A DNA stretch of 64,000 nt from Ideonella sp. (GTDB lineage: Bacteria; Pseudomonadota; Gammaproteobacteria; Burkholderiales; Burkholderiaceae_C): NCBI GenBank assembly GCA_016721465.1, contig JADKIA010000028.1, positions 434,001 through 498,000 on the forward strand. Direction: 5' to 3'. The position numbers and the translations under genes were made by a program. The notes below the pieces were generated by a model that saw only the letters and a program-made list of their open reading frames with translations, ran no database searches and had not been told where the DNA came from. Below, in pieces: positions 1 through 7,739 of the stretch; position 1 is the first letter of the stretch; every line of letters starts with the position of its first letter.

Positions 1-1
1 A

Positions 2-217
2 TTGCTGGAGGCCGCGGCGGAGCAGGCACGCACCAATCTCAGTGACTTCGTCAGGCGGCGTGCTCTCGAAGCGGCCGAGACCGATCTGCTGGATCGTCGC
101 GTCGTGACGATCCCGGCGAAGGACTGGGCCAAGTTCGAGGCCTGGGCCAGTGCGCCGGCGAAAGATGTGCCTGCGCTTCGCAAATTGGCCAAGAGCCGCC
201 CCATCTGGCAGAAGTGA
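2..217 (+). CDS. DUF1778 (TacA-type) antitoxin, 5'-truncated by window edge
   Basis: The visible 71 residues match the C-terminal half of DUF1778 ribbon-helix-helix antitoxins: the helix with NLSDFVRRRALEAAE followed by a basic, unstructured neutralising tail. The apparent TTG start at position 2 is unlikely to be real; the ribbon strand lies before the window. Its stop overlaps the GTG of the GNAT gene (GTGA), the usual arrangement for this type II toxin-antitoxin family. By family knowledge it would bind the acetyltransferase and repress its own operon. Confidence 0.8.
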   Translation: MLEAAAEQARTNLSDFVRRRALEAAETDLLDRRVVTIPAKDWAKFEAWASAPAKDVPALRKLAKSRPIWQK

Positions 218-270
218 CGGCAGAAGTGACCGCAGAAGTGACGGCAAGGGTGACGACCGGAGTGACTCCG
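211..270 (+). repeat. Five degenerate 12-bp tandem repeats at the toxin start
   Basis: Units of the form GAAGTGACGGCA start at 211, 223 and 235 and continue in degenerate form at 247 and 259. Each carries an in-frame GTG. The repeat spans the antitoxin stop and the toxin start, so unit number changes the number of candidate start codons without changing frame. Confidence 0.8.
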
Positions 271-771
271 CCAAGACCGCTTGCGGCTGAAGACGACACG
301 GCGGAGTTTGACTGCGCACGCGATGCACTGAATCAGTGGTTCCGGCGCCATGCTTGGCGCAACCAGCAGTTGGGCGTGTCGCGGACCACTGTGGTGTGCG
401 ATCCGGCGACCGGAGGCATCGTCGGGTATGTGAGCTTGTCGGCCGCGCAAATCGAGCGGGCCTGGCTGCCCAAGGCACAACACCGCAACCGGCCCGACCC
501 GATGCCCGCCATCCTGCTCGGTCAGTTGGCGGTGGATCTGCAATGGCGGGGGCGAGGGGTGGCGCGCTCGCTGATGTTCTATGCGCTCGGCACGGCGGTG
601 CGCATGTCCAAGGCAGTCGGCTGCTTCTGTGTGCTCACCCATCCACTCGATGACGATGTGCGGGCCCTGTACGGCTCCAACGGGTTCGAGGACCTTCCGT
701 TCGATCCCGCCCGCAGCATGGCTGTTCGCATCTCGGATCTTGTGCGCAATGGTTTAGGCGCTGCGGACTGA
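214..771 (+). CDS. GNAT-family toxin (TacT-like aminoacyl-tRNA acetyltransferase)
   Basis: 185 residues. The GNAT acetyl-CoA-binding segment reads LLGQLAVDLQWRGRGVARSL (roughly residues 95-115), followed by the ALYGSNGFEDLP motif typical of DUF1778-partnered toxins. Characterised TacT-type members acetylate aminoacyl-tRNA and stop translation; that activity is inferred here. The 5' end holds five in-frame GTG codons at exact 12-bp spacing (214, 226, 238, 250, 262), encoding VTAEVTAEVTA-like repeats that are not part of the fold, so the true start is ambiguous. The most upstream GTG overlaps the antitoxin stop. Confidence 0.85.
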   Translation: MTAEVTAEVTARVTTGVTPPRPLAAEDDTAEFDCARDALNQWFRRHAWRNQQLGVSRTTVVCDPATGGIVGYVSLSAAQIERAWLPKAQHRNRPDPMPAILLGQLAVDLQWRGRGVARSLMFYALGTAVRMSKAVGCFCVLTHPLDDDVRALYGSNGFEDLPFDPARSMAVRISDLVRNGLGAAD

Positions 772-858
772 GGTGTCGGCTGGTATGCCTGGCTTGTGGG
801 CCGAGGACGCTCTGGGCGCGTGCCGCGGCCGGGTGTTCCGCGTGATCGGAGGCCTGCG

Positions 859-1455
859 TCAGATCCCCTCAAGCCCATTCATCAACAGCTTGGTCGTGAG
901 TTCGGCCACGTCCTCCAGTGAAAACGGGCCCTTTGCGTCGAACCAGGTGTATGTCCAATTGATCGAGCCGAAGGCAATCATGGTCAGCGCCGTCGTTTGG
1001 TGTTTGCGCAGGTTGATGGCCGGATTCACGGCCAGTATCAGCTCACGCAGCACCTGCGCATAGGCGCGCTCCAATGTGCGGATCTCCGCGCGCTGCTCGT
1101 CGGGCAGCAAGTTCATCTCGGAGAACAGCACGGCGTGATTGATGCGGTACTCGGCATAGATGCGCAGGCACTCGAGCACGAAGGCATGCAGGCGCACACG
1201 GGCGTCGGAGTGCTGGTCGACCGCGGCGCGTACGCGCGACGCGGCCAGCTCCAAGAACTCGTGCAACAGCGTGAACAGCACGGTTTCCTTGTTCGGGAAG
1301 TAGTGATAGATCCACGCCTTGGACGACGAATGGCAGGCCTTCGCGATTTCGGCGATCGACGTCCGGTGAAAGCCCTGCCGGCCAAAGAGTTCGGCTGAAC
1401 GGTCCAGTATCAGCTGGCGCTTGTCGTCATGGTCCTTAGCTCGCACCCCCACCAT
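859..1455 (-). CDS. TetR-family transcriptional regulator
   Basis: 198 residues with an N-terminal TetR helix-turn-helix (about residues 12-58: LILDRSAELFGRQGFHRTSI ... KAWIYHYFPNKETV) and a ligand-binding C-terminal domain with a WTYTWFDAKGPFSLEDVA segment typical of TetR_C domains. It is divergent from the acyl-CoA operon starting at 1565. TetR regulators in this position commonly bind an acyl-CoA and derepress the facing operon; the ligand is unknown. Start is an ATG; the intergenic region holds a palindrome suited to a TetR dimer. Confidence 0.9.
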   Translation of the reverse strand: MVGVRAKDHDDKRQLILDRSAELFGRQGFHRTSIAEIAKACHSSSKAWIYHYFPNKETVLFTLLHEFLELAASRVRAAVDQHSDARVRLHAFVLECLRIYAEYRINHAVLFSEMNLLPDEQRAEIRTLERAYAQVLRELILAVNPAINLRKHQTTALTMIAFGSINWTYTWFDAKGPFSLEDVAELTTKLLMNGLEGI

Positions 1456-1498
1456 GGGCAGCCTCCTCGATTCGAGCTCGATTATCTGCCATGACTGA

Positions 1499-1508
1499 AA
1501 CGATCGTT
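1499..1508. promoter_or_regulatory. Candidate TetR operator, palindrome AACGATCGTT
   Basis: A perfect 10-bp palindrome inside TGAAACGATCGTTCAA lies in the divergent region between the TetR gene and the acyl-CoA operon. FadR/PaaR-type TetR operators have a similar AACGATCGTT core (established for those families); use by this regulator is inferred. A second perfect palindrome, TCGAGCTCGA, lies at 1472-1481. Confidence 0.5.
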
Positions 1509-1564
1509 CAAGGGAATACGACGAGGGTCTGACGGGTTGGCGGCGCCGGTACGTTGAGACGCCT

Positions 1565-2629
1565 GTGAGCGTTAGCCAGCCAAACTGTCAAGAACCTCTG
1601 CGCCGTGAGCAGCGGGGCTCCACCTTGTGGCTCATTGGCTGCAGCGGACCGGTGAACTCGCTCTCGCAGCCCGTTCGTCGGGCTCTTGCCGAAGGTGTAC
1701 GCGAAGGTGAGGCCGATCCCTCGATGCAGGCCATCGTCGTCAGCTGCGAAGGCCGCACCTTCTTTGCCGGAGCCGATCTGGTCGAACTGGAGCAGGGCTT
1801 GCAGCAACCCGGCCTGCTGGAGTTCGTCACGGCCTGCGAGGACGCCAGCAAGCCCGTCATTGCGGCACTGCACGGCACGGTGTTCGGCGGCGGTGTTGTC
1901 GTGGCCTATGCCTGCGACCACCGCATCGCTGCCCAGGGCACGCGCTTCGCGATGCCCGAGGTCGGGCTCGGCCTGCTGCCCACGTTCGGCGGCACGCAGT
2001 ACTTGCCGCGGCTTCTGGGCATCGAAGCCACCCTACAGCTGGTGATTGACGGTGCCGAATGGGACACCGACCGCGCGATGGAAGCCGGTCTGGTCGATGG
2101 CGTGGTGCCGTTCGACGAACTGCAGCATGCCGCCGATGCAGCGTCGCGGCAAGGTCTGCCCAAGCGACGGGTCCGTGATGCGCAGGCGCACCTGCAGGAG
2201 CCGCAAGCACAAGGCCAGGCGTTCGCAGATCGGCGCCTGTTCCTGGACGCGATGGCACCTGACTTCGAGGCGCCCCGAACCTGTCTCCAGGTCATCGAGA
2301 GAGGGCTGCAGGAGCCGCTGGCAGACGCCCTGCTGCACGAGCACGAGGCTTTCCTGAAGCTCCTCGCCTCAGCGCAGTCACGTCGCCTGCGCCGTCTCTT
2401 CTTCGCCGAGCGCGCGCTTCGGCGCGGTGGCTTCGACCGCCCGGCCGTCGAGGCCCGACTGCGCGCCGTAGGCCCGGACCCTGCGTCCTTGCTGCCGGCA
2501 AGTTACGCGTTGTTGCAGGAAGCTGCCATACCCGACGCAAAGACGCTGGACGCCCTGCTCGTGGCGGTCTTCGGCCTGCCGAGGCACCAACCCAGCCTCA
2601 TCGACGAGTTGCTGGAGGCCCCCGCTTGA
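1565..2629 (+). CDS. Enoyl-CoA hydratase/isomerase-fold protein with FadB-like extension
   Basis: 354 residues. The crotonase core (about residues 30-215) shows the oxyanion-hole segment FFAGADL and the PEVGLGLLPTFGGTQYLPRL motif. The first catalytic glutamate of hydratases, normally in GGG-x-E, is replaced: here GGGVVVAYACDHR. The C-terminal ~140 residues (LKLLASAQSRRLRRLFFAER) resemble the linker that follows the hydratase part of FadB/FadJ, but no NAD-binding dehydrogenase domain follows. It may therefore be an isomerase or a specialised hydratase. GTG start; first gene of an operon coupled to the acyl-CoA dehydrogenase at 2626. Confidence 0.75.
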   Translation: MSVSQPNCQEPLRREQRGSTLWLIGCSGPVNSLSQPVRRALAEGVREGEADPSMQAIVVSCEGRTFFAGADLVELEQGLQQPGLLEFVTACEDASKPVIAALHGTVFGGGVVVAYACDHRIAAQGTRFAMPEVGLGLLPTFGGTQYLPRLLGIEATLQLVIDGAEWDTDRAMEAGLVDGVVPFDELQHAADAASRQGLPKRRVRDAQAHLQEPQAQGQAFADRRLFLDAMAPDFEAPRTCLQVIERGLQEPLADALLHEHEAFLKLLASAQSRRLRRLFFAERALRRGGFDRPAVEARLRAVGPDPASLLPASYALLQEAAIPDAKTLDALLVAVFGLPRHQPSLIDELLEAPA

Positions 2630-3696
2630 ACTTCGAGTTCCCCGAAGACTGCACAGCCATCGCCAGCGAAGTGCGGCGCGTGCTGGCCAAGGCTTGCCCG
2701 ATGGACGAGGTCAGGCGCTGCCTGGATCAGCGTTGCGCCAGTGGCACGACGTGGCGTGCGCTGGCGGATCTGGGCGTGCTCGGTGCCACTGTGCCCGAGC
2801 GCTGGGGCGGCAGCGGCCTGACGCCGCTGCAACTGGCCGCCTGCGCTGAAGAGATCGGCCGCGCCTGCGCACCGGTGCCCACGCTGGCAAGCACCTATCT
2901 CGCCACAGAGGCCTTGCTGATGGGTGACAGCGACGCGCTGCGGGAGCAGTGGTTGCCGGGGCTGGCCCAAGGGAACGTCGTGGGCAGCGTGGCTTTGACC
3001 GCCGGCACGCTGCGCTGCAGTGCCGGCCAGGTGACGGGCCGTCTGCAGCGTGTGCCCGCAGGCGCTGCCGCGACCTTCGTGATCGCGGCCTGCGACGGAG
3101 TGCTGCTGTGCATCGACCTTTCGGGGCCCGGCGTCGCTCGGCGCGATCTGCGTGTGCTCGACCCGGGCGCACCACTGGCCGACATCGATCTTGACGGCGC
3201 ACCGGCAGCGGTGCTCGGCGACGCGCAGGCCCTCGACACTCTGCTCGACCGCGCCGCAGCCTTCCTGGCGTTCGAGCAACTGGGTGGCGCGGACCGGGCG
3301 CTCGAGATGGCTCGCCACTACGCGCTGCAGCGCCGCACCTTTGGCCGCGTGGTGGCCTCGTATCAGGCCATCAAGCACAAGCTGGCCGACATGTGGGTGA
3401 TGAACGAGCTTGCCCGCGGGCATGCCTACCACGCGGCCTGGGCGCTGGCCCACAGCCCGCAGTCGCTGCCGCTGGCCGCAGCCGGCGCACGGGTGGCGGC
3501 CAGCGCGGCCTTCGAGCAGGCGTCACACGAGAACCTGCAGGTGCACGGCGGTGTCGGCTACACCTGGGAAGCCGACTGCCACCCGTTGTACAAGCGGTCG
3601 CTGTCCACCTCACTGGCGCTGGGTGCGCCGCCGGTCTGGAAGCGTCGCATCGTCAAGCACCTGGCTGCGGCACGCGGAGGCCACGATGGACTTTGA
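2626..3696 (+). CDS. Acyl-CoA dehydrogenase (short-subunit type)
   Basis: 356 residues, shorter than the usual ~380-400. Visible are the N-terminal helical domain (LGVLGATVPERWGGSGLTPL), the AFEQLGGADRALEMARHYA helix and the C-terminal QVHGGVGYTWEADCHPLYKR motif. It oxidises an acyl-CoA to the 2-enoyl-CoA using FAD. The next gene is another acyl-CoA dehydrogenase overlapping by 11 bp; such pairs often form heterotetramers (known for mycobacterial FadE pairs acting on sterol side chains), so a heteromer is likely but inferred. TTG start overlapping the upstream stop (TTGA). Confidence 0.85.
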   Translation: MNFEFPEDCTAIASEVRRVLAKACPMDEVRRCLDQRCASGTTWRALADLGVLGATVPERWGGSGLTPLQLAACAEEIGRACAPVPTLASTYLATEALLMGDSDALREQWLPGLAQGNVVGSVALTAGTLRCSAGQVTGRLQRVPAGAAATFVIAACDGVLLCIDLSGPGVARRDLRVLDPGAPLADIDLDGAPAAVLGDAQALDTLLDRAAAFLAFEQLGGADRALEMARHYALQRRTFGRVVASYQAIKHKLADMWVMNELARGHAYHAAWALAHSPQSLPLAAAGARVAASAAFEQASHENLQVHGGVGYTWEADCHPLYKRSLSTSLALGAPPVWKRRIVKHLAAARGGHDGL

Positions 3697-4897
3697 CGAC
3701 ACCCCCGCCGAGGCCGCCTTTCGCGCCGAAGTGCGCGCCTGGCTTGAAGCAAACGCCGAACCCAAGCGCCACGCACGCGACTTCGTTGGCGACGGTCTGC
3801 CACCGCATGAACGTCTGGCTGCAGCCCGCGCCTGGCAGGCCAGGAAGGCCGCCGCTGGCTACGCGGCCGTGACCTGGCCGCGAGAGTTGGGCGGCTTGGG
3901 CGGCACAGCGGTGCAGCAACTGATCGTGCGCCAGGAAGAGAGCCGCTTTCGCAGCAGCTTCGGCATCTTCGAGATCGGCCTGGGCATGTGCCTGCCCACC
4001 TTGATGGCCTATGGCAGCAAAGCGCACAAGGCGTGCCGCATCCGGCCGGGTCTGTACGGCGAGGAAATCTGGTGCCAGATGTTCAGCGAGCCGGCGGCCG
4101 GCTCGGACGTGGCCGGCGTTCTCACTCGGGCCCGGCCTGACGGCCACCACTGGGTGGTCAACGGCCAGAAGGTCTGGACCACCGGCGCGCAGTTCTCCGA
4201 CTTCGGCCTGCTTCTTGCGCGCACCGACCCCACCGCGCCCAAGCACGCCGGACTGACGATGTTCTTCGTCGACATGAAAAGCCCTGGCATCGAGGTGCGC
4301 CCCATCCGCCAGATGGACGGCGACAGCGAGTTCAACGAGGTCTTCCTGACCGACGTGCGTGTGCCCGATGACCAGCGGCTGGGCGCGGTGGGTGCGGGCT
4401 GGAAGGTGGCGTTGACGACGCTGATGCACGAACGCCTGTCGGTCGGCGCCGAGATCGGGCTGCTCAACTTCGACGCACTGTGGGCGGTGGTGCAGGGCGC
4501 CGGTTGTCTGGACGAGCCGCTGGCCGTTGAGCACCTGGCCGATGCCTGGGTTGCCGAAGAGGGGCTGCGGCTGCATCACTGCCGCAGCCTGACCGCGTTG
4601 TCGCGTGGCGGCACGCCGGGGCCCGAGCAGTCCATCGCCAAACTGGTGAAGGCGACGTTGGCGCAGCACATGGCCACTTTCGCGCTGCAACTGCGCGGCG
4701 AGGCGGGCCAGGTGGGCGACGCCGACCCGACCTCGGACGCGTACGTCGTCGAACGCACCTGGACCCGGGCAGCCGCCATGCGCATCGCCGGCGGCACCGA
4801 CGAGATCTTGCGCAACATCATTGCCGAGCGCGTGCTCGGCCTGCCCGAGGAAGCCCGGCTGGACAAGGGCATCCCTTTCAACGAGATACCGCGATGA
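3686..4897 (+). CDS. Acyl-CoA dehydrogenase (long-subunit type)
   Basis: 403 residues from the ATG that gives MDFDDTPAEAAFRAEVRAWL; the open frame extends further upstream but those codons overlap the preceding gene. Central beta-domain signatures are CQMFSEPAAGSDVAG and VNGQKVWTTGAQFSDF; the C-terminal domain has RIAGGTDEILRNIIAERVLG, typical of this subfamily. It is the probable partner subunit of the dehydrogenase encoded just upstream. Its stop overlaps the M55 peptidase start (ATGA), so the operon is translationally coupled throughout. Confidence 0.9.
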   Translation: MDFDDTPAEAAFRAEVRAWLEANAEPKRHARDFVGDGLPPHERLAAARAWQARKAAAGYAAVTWPRELGGLGGTAVQQLIVRQEESRFRSSFGIFEIGLGMCLPTLMAYGSKAHKACRIRPGLYGEEIWCQMFSEPAAGSDVAGVLTRARPDGHHWVVNGQKVWTTGAQFSDFGLLLARTDPTAPKHAGLTMFFVDMKSPGIEVRPIRQMDGDSEFNEVFLTDVRVPDDQRLGAVGAGWKVALTTLMHERLSVGAEIGLLNFDALWAVVQGAGCLDEPLAVEHLADAWVAEEGLRLHHCRSLTALSRGGTPGPEQSIAKLVKATLAQHMATFALQLRGEAGQVGDADPTSDAYVVERTWTRAAAMRIAGGTDEILRNIIAERVLGLPEEARLDKGIPFNEIPR

Positions 4898-5739
4898 GAG
4901 TGTTTCTGACTGCTGACATCGAGGGGGTGGCGGGCATTGCCCACTTGCCTTCCACCGGGCCGGGGCGCTTCGACTACGAGGCCGGCCGCCGCTGGATGAC
5001 CGCCGAGGTGGTTGCCGCCTGCGAGGCCGCGCAGCGCGCCGGCGCCACCGAGGTGCTGGTGACCGATGGCCATGGCAGCGCGCACAACATCCTGTTCGAC
5101 CAGTTGCCGGACTTCGCGCGCCTGATCCGGTCGTGGCCGCGACCGCTGGTGCAGATGCAGGGCATAGACGATGGCCACTTCGACGCGGTCGTGTTCATCG
5201 GTCACCACGCCAGCGCGGTGGCCATGGACGGCGTGCTGGCGCACACCTTCGTGCTGGCCTTCCGAGACGTGCGGGTCAACGGTGTTTCGCAGAGCGAAAC
5301 CACACTCAACGCGATGCTCGCCGCGCACTACGGCGTGCCGGCGGTGTTCACGTCAGGCGACGATGCCTACATCGCGCACTGCCGTGAACGCCTGCCGGGC
5401 ATCGAAACGGTGGTCACGAAGAAGACCAGCGGCTTCACCTCCATCGACAGCCTGAAGCCTGCGGTGGCGCAACGCCTGATCGGCGAAGGCGTGGAACGTG
5501 CGCTCAGGCGCCTGTCGGACTTCGCGCCGATGGAATTGCCGCGCAGCTTTGACGTGGAGATCGACTTCTCCGACCGCAGCCAGCCCGAGATGTGGGCCTG
5601 GCTGCCTTGGTGCGAGCGGCGCGGCCCGCGCACCATCGGCTGGAAGTTCGCGTCCATGCCAGAGGTGATGCGGCTGATCGGTTTCGCTTCTTTCTACCAG
5701 AGCCATGGCGTGCCGCGCTACGGCGAGGGCACGCCCTGA
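4894..5739 (+). CDS. M55-family D-aminopeptidase (DppA-like)
   Basis: 281 residues matching zinc-dependent M55 peptidases: the N-terminal VFLTADIEGVAGI (metal ligands D and E), VLVTDGHGSAHN (H) and VVFIGHHASA (H), plus VNGVSQSETTLNA. Bacillus DppA releases N-terminal D-amino acids from short peptides (established). Its co-transcription with acyl-CoA dehydrogenases is unusual and suggests that the substrate is an amide or peptide conjugate. Last gene of the operon. Confidence 0.88.
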   Translation: MRVFLTADIEGVAGIAHLPSTGPGRFDYEAGRRWMTAEVVAACEAAQRAGATEVLVTDGHGSAHNILFDQLPDFARLIRSWPRPLVQMQGIDDGHFDAVVFIGHHASAVAMDGVLAHTFVLAFRDVRVNGVSQSETTLNAMLAAHYGVPAVFTSGDDAYIAHCRERLPGIETVVTKKTSGFTSIDSLKPAVAQRLIGEGVERALRRLSDFAPMELPRSFDVEIDFSDRSQPEMWAWLPWCERRGPRTIGWKFASMPEVMRLIGFASFYQSHGVPRYGEGTP

Positions 5740-6070
5740 TGGGGGTCATCGCATCTCTTTAGAAGATTGACACGGTGGCCGCTGACAAAGCCGTCACCAG
5801 CGCGATGCGGCGTCCAGGCAGGCAGGGATTCGTGCCGCACCCGACCCAGGTGAATTGGCGGTTTCGACTGCCCGAAGGGTGTCACTCCAACCTCCGCGGA
5901 ACGCTCCGGTGCAACGTCGAGCGGTATGCGGACGTCTCGGTCGAACGCGTCGCCCGCAAAGCCACGACCAAGTCGGCCCAGTGATGCCTGCCGGTTGTGC
6001 AGGCGTGGACCGAATGTCGGCAAGGTGGCAGTCTGCTGACCGTCACCCGCGACTGCTCACCGGCGGCCAA
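5740..6070. other. Non-coding stretch before inverted-repeat element A
   Basis: No convincing gene: short open frames on both strands lack homology-like motifs and ribosome sites. It lies between the end of the D-aminopeptidase operon and the repeat element beginning near 6071. Confidence 0.5.
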
Positions 6071-6416
6071 CGACCCCTATGCATAGGCGTCAGCTATGTT
6101 GAGTTCCTGGTGTGATGGGTCGTTCTGTCGAGGGAAGAGCGAGCGGTACGCCCGGCGCAGCTCAGCATAGTTTTCGCTCCCATCCTGTTGGCGCCCGTGC
6201 ATGCAATGAGCTCCAACGAGCACTGGCCGACAGGCCTCCAAGCTCCACGCCCTCGGCAGCGATGCGGTGAATGCTTGCCTGTATTGGTTCATCTGGCACA
6301 TGGCGTTGACACCTGCCCCGTGCTGTTGACGCAGAACTATGCGTAGGTCTTCGAGCCACCCTGCGACGACGGGCGTCATCGAACTTGCCATAGTTGCGAT
6401 CTACGCATAGGGGTCG
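6071..6416. mobile_element. Inverted-repeat element A (~340 bp, MITE-like)
   Basis: Arms at 6071-6106 and 6381-6416 are inverted repeats of 36 bp matching at 27 positions; each begins CGACCCCTATGC. Two internal copies of the same palindromic motif lie at 6166 (CATAGTTTTCGC) and 6335 (AACTATGCGTAGG). A related element, B, lies at 46378-46719, with the same length and nearly the same internal motif offsets but unlike sequence between the motifs. A 104-codon frame on the minus strand (6077-6391) spans the element but shows no domain I recognise. Confidence 0.7.
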
Positions 6417-6442
6417 CTATGCAAAGCTTTCCATAGCGACCC
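6411..6442. repeat. Perfect 11-bp hairpin abutting element A
   Basis: GGGTCGCTATG at 6411-6421 is the exact reverse complement of CATAGCGACCC at 6432-6442, around a 10-nt loop containing AAAGCTTT. Positions 6411-6432 recur identically at 46351-46372 beside element B. Confidence 0.8.
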
Positions 6443-6645
6443 TCAGCTGCCGTTCGAGGTTCCCCGAAGCTGCCCGACATCCAAGCCTCAGCTCAACGCG
6501 CCTCGGGTCCGTGAAGCAGCCGTTCGTGGCCTCCAGGAATCGGCCGGTGATCGGCTATGCCAGACCGAGAGCGGACTTCAGTCCAGTGAGGCGCTTCATC
6601 CTGGTCATGCAACCGAGCGAGGACTGGCAGAGTCCATCTGTCCCG
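6443..6645. other. Non-coding stretch upstream of the ureohydrolase
   Basis: No gene or repeat recognised between the hairpin of element A and the promoter-like motif at 6646. Short open frames here lack ribosome sites and recognisable domains. Confidence 0.4.
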
Positions 6646-6685
6646 CGCGGGCTATTTCGCGAGGTGCGCCGCTTGCCTAGCATGC
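6646..6685 (+). promoter_or_regulatory. Promoter/operator motif shared with the TonB-receptor promoter
   Basis: CGCGGGCTATTTCG (6646-6659) and TGCCTAGCATGC (6674-6685) match the block at 26413-26452 with exactly the same spacing. TAGCAT may be a -10 hexamer. The ureohydrolase start codon follows about 80 bp downstream. A shared activator is inferred; the LuxR-type regulator at 25446-26360 is the best local candidate. Confidence 0.6.
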
Positions 6686-6766
6686 GAAGGGACAGCAGCG
6701 CTGTGGTTGGCGGCAGCCTGCACCGCCTTGCTTGTCTTGCGCCCTGCGTCACCAGCGAGCTCGTCC

Positions 6767-7690
6767 ATGGACTCCTTTGCGTTTCTCTCACAGCACACGT
6801 TCCTGAAGGTGCCCCCTGCCGGCGCCGACACGCCCTTTGCCGTGGCTGGCATCGCCTGGGACGGTGCCGTGACCAACCGCCCCGGCGCCCGTTTCGGGCC
6901 GCGTGCCATCCGCGAAGCCAGCCACATGTTCTGCGACGCGCTGCATCCCCACTTCGATGTGTCGCCCATCGGTGTGCTGGGTGACGCAGGCGATCTGCCG
7001 CTGCCCAATACCAGCCTCGATGGCATGCGAACAGCGATGCAGCCGTTGGTGGCGCAACTGCTGAAGGCGCACCACATGTGCTGGCTGGGCGGCGACCATT
7101 CCGTTACGCTGGGTCTGCTGCGGGCCTACCGCGAGCAACTGGGCCGCCCGCTGGCCGTGATTCACTTCGACGCGCATTGCGACACCTGGGCCAGCCACTT
7201 CGACGAGCCCAGCGGGCACGGCACCTGGGTGTGCGAAGCGATGACCGAGGGCCTGGTGGTGGATGCCTGCTTCACGCAGCTCGGCATCCGCTCATCGGCA
7301 GCCCGTGAAGAGCGCGAATACGTCCTGGATCGCGGCGGCCAGGTCTTCACAGCCCGCCAGTTGCGCGGGCTGGAGAGCCCCGCCCAACTATCTGGGGTAC
7401 TCGACGCCATCCGCCAACGCCTGGCCGAGCACGGCAACCCGCCTGTGTACCTGAGCCTGGACATCGATTGCCTGGACCCGGCCTACGCGCCTGGCACCGG
7501 CACGCCGGAGCCGGGCGGCCTGACGACCAACCAGGTGCTTACCGTGCTGGAAGAACTGGCGGATCTTCCGTTCGTCGGCATGGACTGCGTGGAGGTGTCG
7601 CCGCCCTACGATCACGCCGAGCTCACCAGCCAGGCCGCCGCGGCTTTTGTCTGGACCTACCTGAGCGGGCGGGTGGCGGCGAGCGCGTAG
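6767..7690 (+). CDS. Agmatinase/arginase-family ureohydrolase
   Basis: 307 residues from the ATG at 6767; the open frame begins 60 bp earlier, but the upstream residues do not resemble the family. Mn-binding motifs of ureohydrolases are complete: CWLGGDHSVTLG, VIHFDAHCDTW and LSLDIDCLDPAYAPGTGTPE. Family members hydrolyse agmatine, arginine, guanidinobutyrate or similar guanidines to urea plus an amine. The substrate here is not decidable from sequence; guanidinobutyrate or agmatine would fit the gamma-glutamyl/polyamine genes elsewhere in the window. Confidence 0.88.
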   Translation: MDSFAFLSQHTFLKVPPAGADTPFAVAGIAWDGAVTNRPGARFGPRAIREASHMFCDALHPHFDVSPIGVLGDAGDLPLPNTSLDGMRTAMQPLVAQLLKAHHMCWLGGDHSVTLGLLRAYREQLGRPLAVIHFDAHCDTWASHFDEPSGHGTWVCEAMTEGLVVDACFTQLGIRSSAAREEREYVLDRGGQVFTARQLRGLESPAQLSGVLDAIRQRLAEHGNPPVYLSLDIDCLDPAYAPGTGTPEPGGLTTNQVLTVLEELADLPFVGMDCVEVSPPYDHAELTSQAAAAFVWTYLSGRVAASA

Positions 7691-7739
7691 TGCATCGTTG
7701 CGCCCACTCCCCCATCTGAAGTGCTGCTTGCGCACCGGC

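Noticed and set aside
211..270. CRISPR-like repeat array
   Set aside because: Repeats are only 12 bp, have no spacers and lie inside coding sequence.
6071..6416. Integron-type attC site
   Set aside because: The arms resemble paired recombination sites, but I see no GTTRRRY core, no IntI gene and no cassette array.
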